From the NCBI GenBank assembly GCA_037445815.1, contig JBBIJV010000229.1, positions 1-5,048 on the forward strand: 5,048 bases of DNA, in the 5' to 3' direction. The stretch comes from FEN-1219 sp037445815. GTDB lineage: Bacteria; Pseudomonadota; Gammaproteobacteria; Steroidobacterales; Rariloculaceae. The notes under the pieces were generated by a model. The model searched no databases and was not told the origin of the DNA. It worked only from the letters and a program-made list of their open reading frames with translations. Made by a program: the position numbers and the translations under genes. Positions 4,677 through 5,048 of this stretch are shown piece after piece (position 1 is the stretch's first letter; each line of letters opens with the position of its first letter).

Positions 4677-5048
4677 ATGCGGCCGCCGCCGGTCATGCAG
4701 CGAAGCCGCGCGGCGCTCTGGTCCGTTGCCGGCCACGGGGTGCTGATCGCCGGGCTTGCCGCCGTCGGAACGCGAACCGAGCTCACTCCGTTTCTTTCCG
4801 AGTCCCCGCTGATCCTCGCGGAGCTCGTTACAGCGAGGGCTCCCGCAGCCGACACCACGACGAACGGCGGCGTTCCTTCGCGAGAGATCGAAGGCGAGGC
4901 GCCGGCCGAAGAGGCCGCTCCGCAGGCAGCGGAGCCGTTGGAGCCGGCGACCGTTGCACCGGCGCCGCCGCGGCCCGCCAAGCGCGAGGTCGACCCGTCG
5001 GAGCCGCCCGCTCCTTCACGCGATCCGCCCGTGGAGCCGCCGGCGGAG
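4677..5048 (+). CDS. TonB/TolA-like periplasm-spanning protein, N-terminal part
   Basis: The frame is open from the ATG to the right edge with no stop, giving 124 visible residues. Residues about 12-31 are a single hydrophobic segment, AALWSVAGHGVLIAGLAAVG, after a short basic cytoplasmic tail (QRSR). Within it S16 and H20 form the SxxxH pair that E. coli TonB carries at the same numbers and that is needed for coupling to ExbB-ExbD; TolA has a similar pair. From about residue 55 the chain is Pro/Glu/Ala-rich (EGEAPAEEAAPQAAEP, then APAPPRPAKREVDPSEPPAP), the extended region that crosses the periplasm. A C-terminal TonB domain would lie beyond the window and cannot be seen, so TolA-like or another Pro-rich anchored protein remains possible. 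No ExbB or ExbD gene is in view. The start is chosen by AGGGAG 10 nt upstream; ATG 4695 is an alternative and would shift the numbering. Confidence 0.72.
   Translation, partial: MRPPPVMQRSRAALWSVAGHGVLIAGLAAVGTRTELTPFLSESPLILAELVTARAPAADTTTNGGVPSREIEGEAPAEEAAPQAAEPLEPATVAPAPPRPAKREVDPSEPPAPSRDPPVEPPAE

Noticed and set aside
4388..4981. - strand frame of 197 codons across the 92-aa and TonB-like genes
   Set aside because: Ala/Arg/Ser-rich shadow that runs through two supported genes and their ribosome binding sites.

Overview
The window is GC-rich bacterial DNA with tightly packed genes, all on the + strand. No marker gene fixes the taxon. A proteobacterium, most likely gammaproteobacterial, fits best: a single-RRM glycine-rich RNA-binding protein, a TonB-type protein, a sigma-54-type promoter and palindromic intergenic repeats. 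This placement is inference.

Layout. (1) 1-1034 is the 3' end of an operon for a membrane-bound complex of the hydrogenase-4 / complex I superfamily: the C-terminal third of the large subunit (HyfG/HycE/NuoD-like), then the complete small Fe-S subunit (HyfI/HycG/NuoB-like). The large subunit ends without the C-terminal CxxC that holds nickel in true hydrogenases, so the complex is probably a hydrogenase-related (Ehr-type) proton or ion pump rather than a hydrogenase. (2) About 1070-3414 holds two genes overlapping by ATGA: an apparently exported protein with Sel1/TPR-like helices and a prolyl-4-hydroxylase-type 2-oxoglutarate/Fe(II) dioxygenase domain, then a periplasmic PQQ-type sugar dehydrogenase (GSDH/YliI family) that appears to lack the usual catalytic histidine. 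(3) 3415-3953 is a self-contained unit: an AT-richer leader with a possible promoter and stem-loop, a 105-aa RRM protein, and a strong intrinsic terminator. (4) 3954-4072 is a tandem array of 49-50-nt units that fold into alternating hairpins, one of them with compensatory base changes between copies. (5) 4075-4512 holds an unrecognised 92-aa gene with a strong ribosome binding site. In front of it is a consensus-quality sigma-54 (-24/-12) promoter, and about 90 nt upstream of the predicted start a perfect CTGACG-N5-CGTCAG inverted repeat, which could be an activator site. (6) 4677 to the right edge is the N-terminal part of a TonB/TolA-like envelope protein, still open at the edge.

How they fit together. 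The left part is respiratory-type energy conservation and the middle pair acts outside the cytoplasm. The RRM gene, hairpin array and sigma-54-driven small gene are separate units, and nothing in the sequence ties them functionally to the flanking genes. The most notable items are the sigma-54/operator/orphan-gene module, the covarying hairpin array, and the missing catalytic or metal ligands in two recognisable enzymes.
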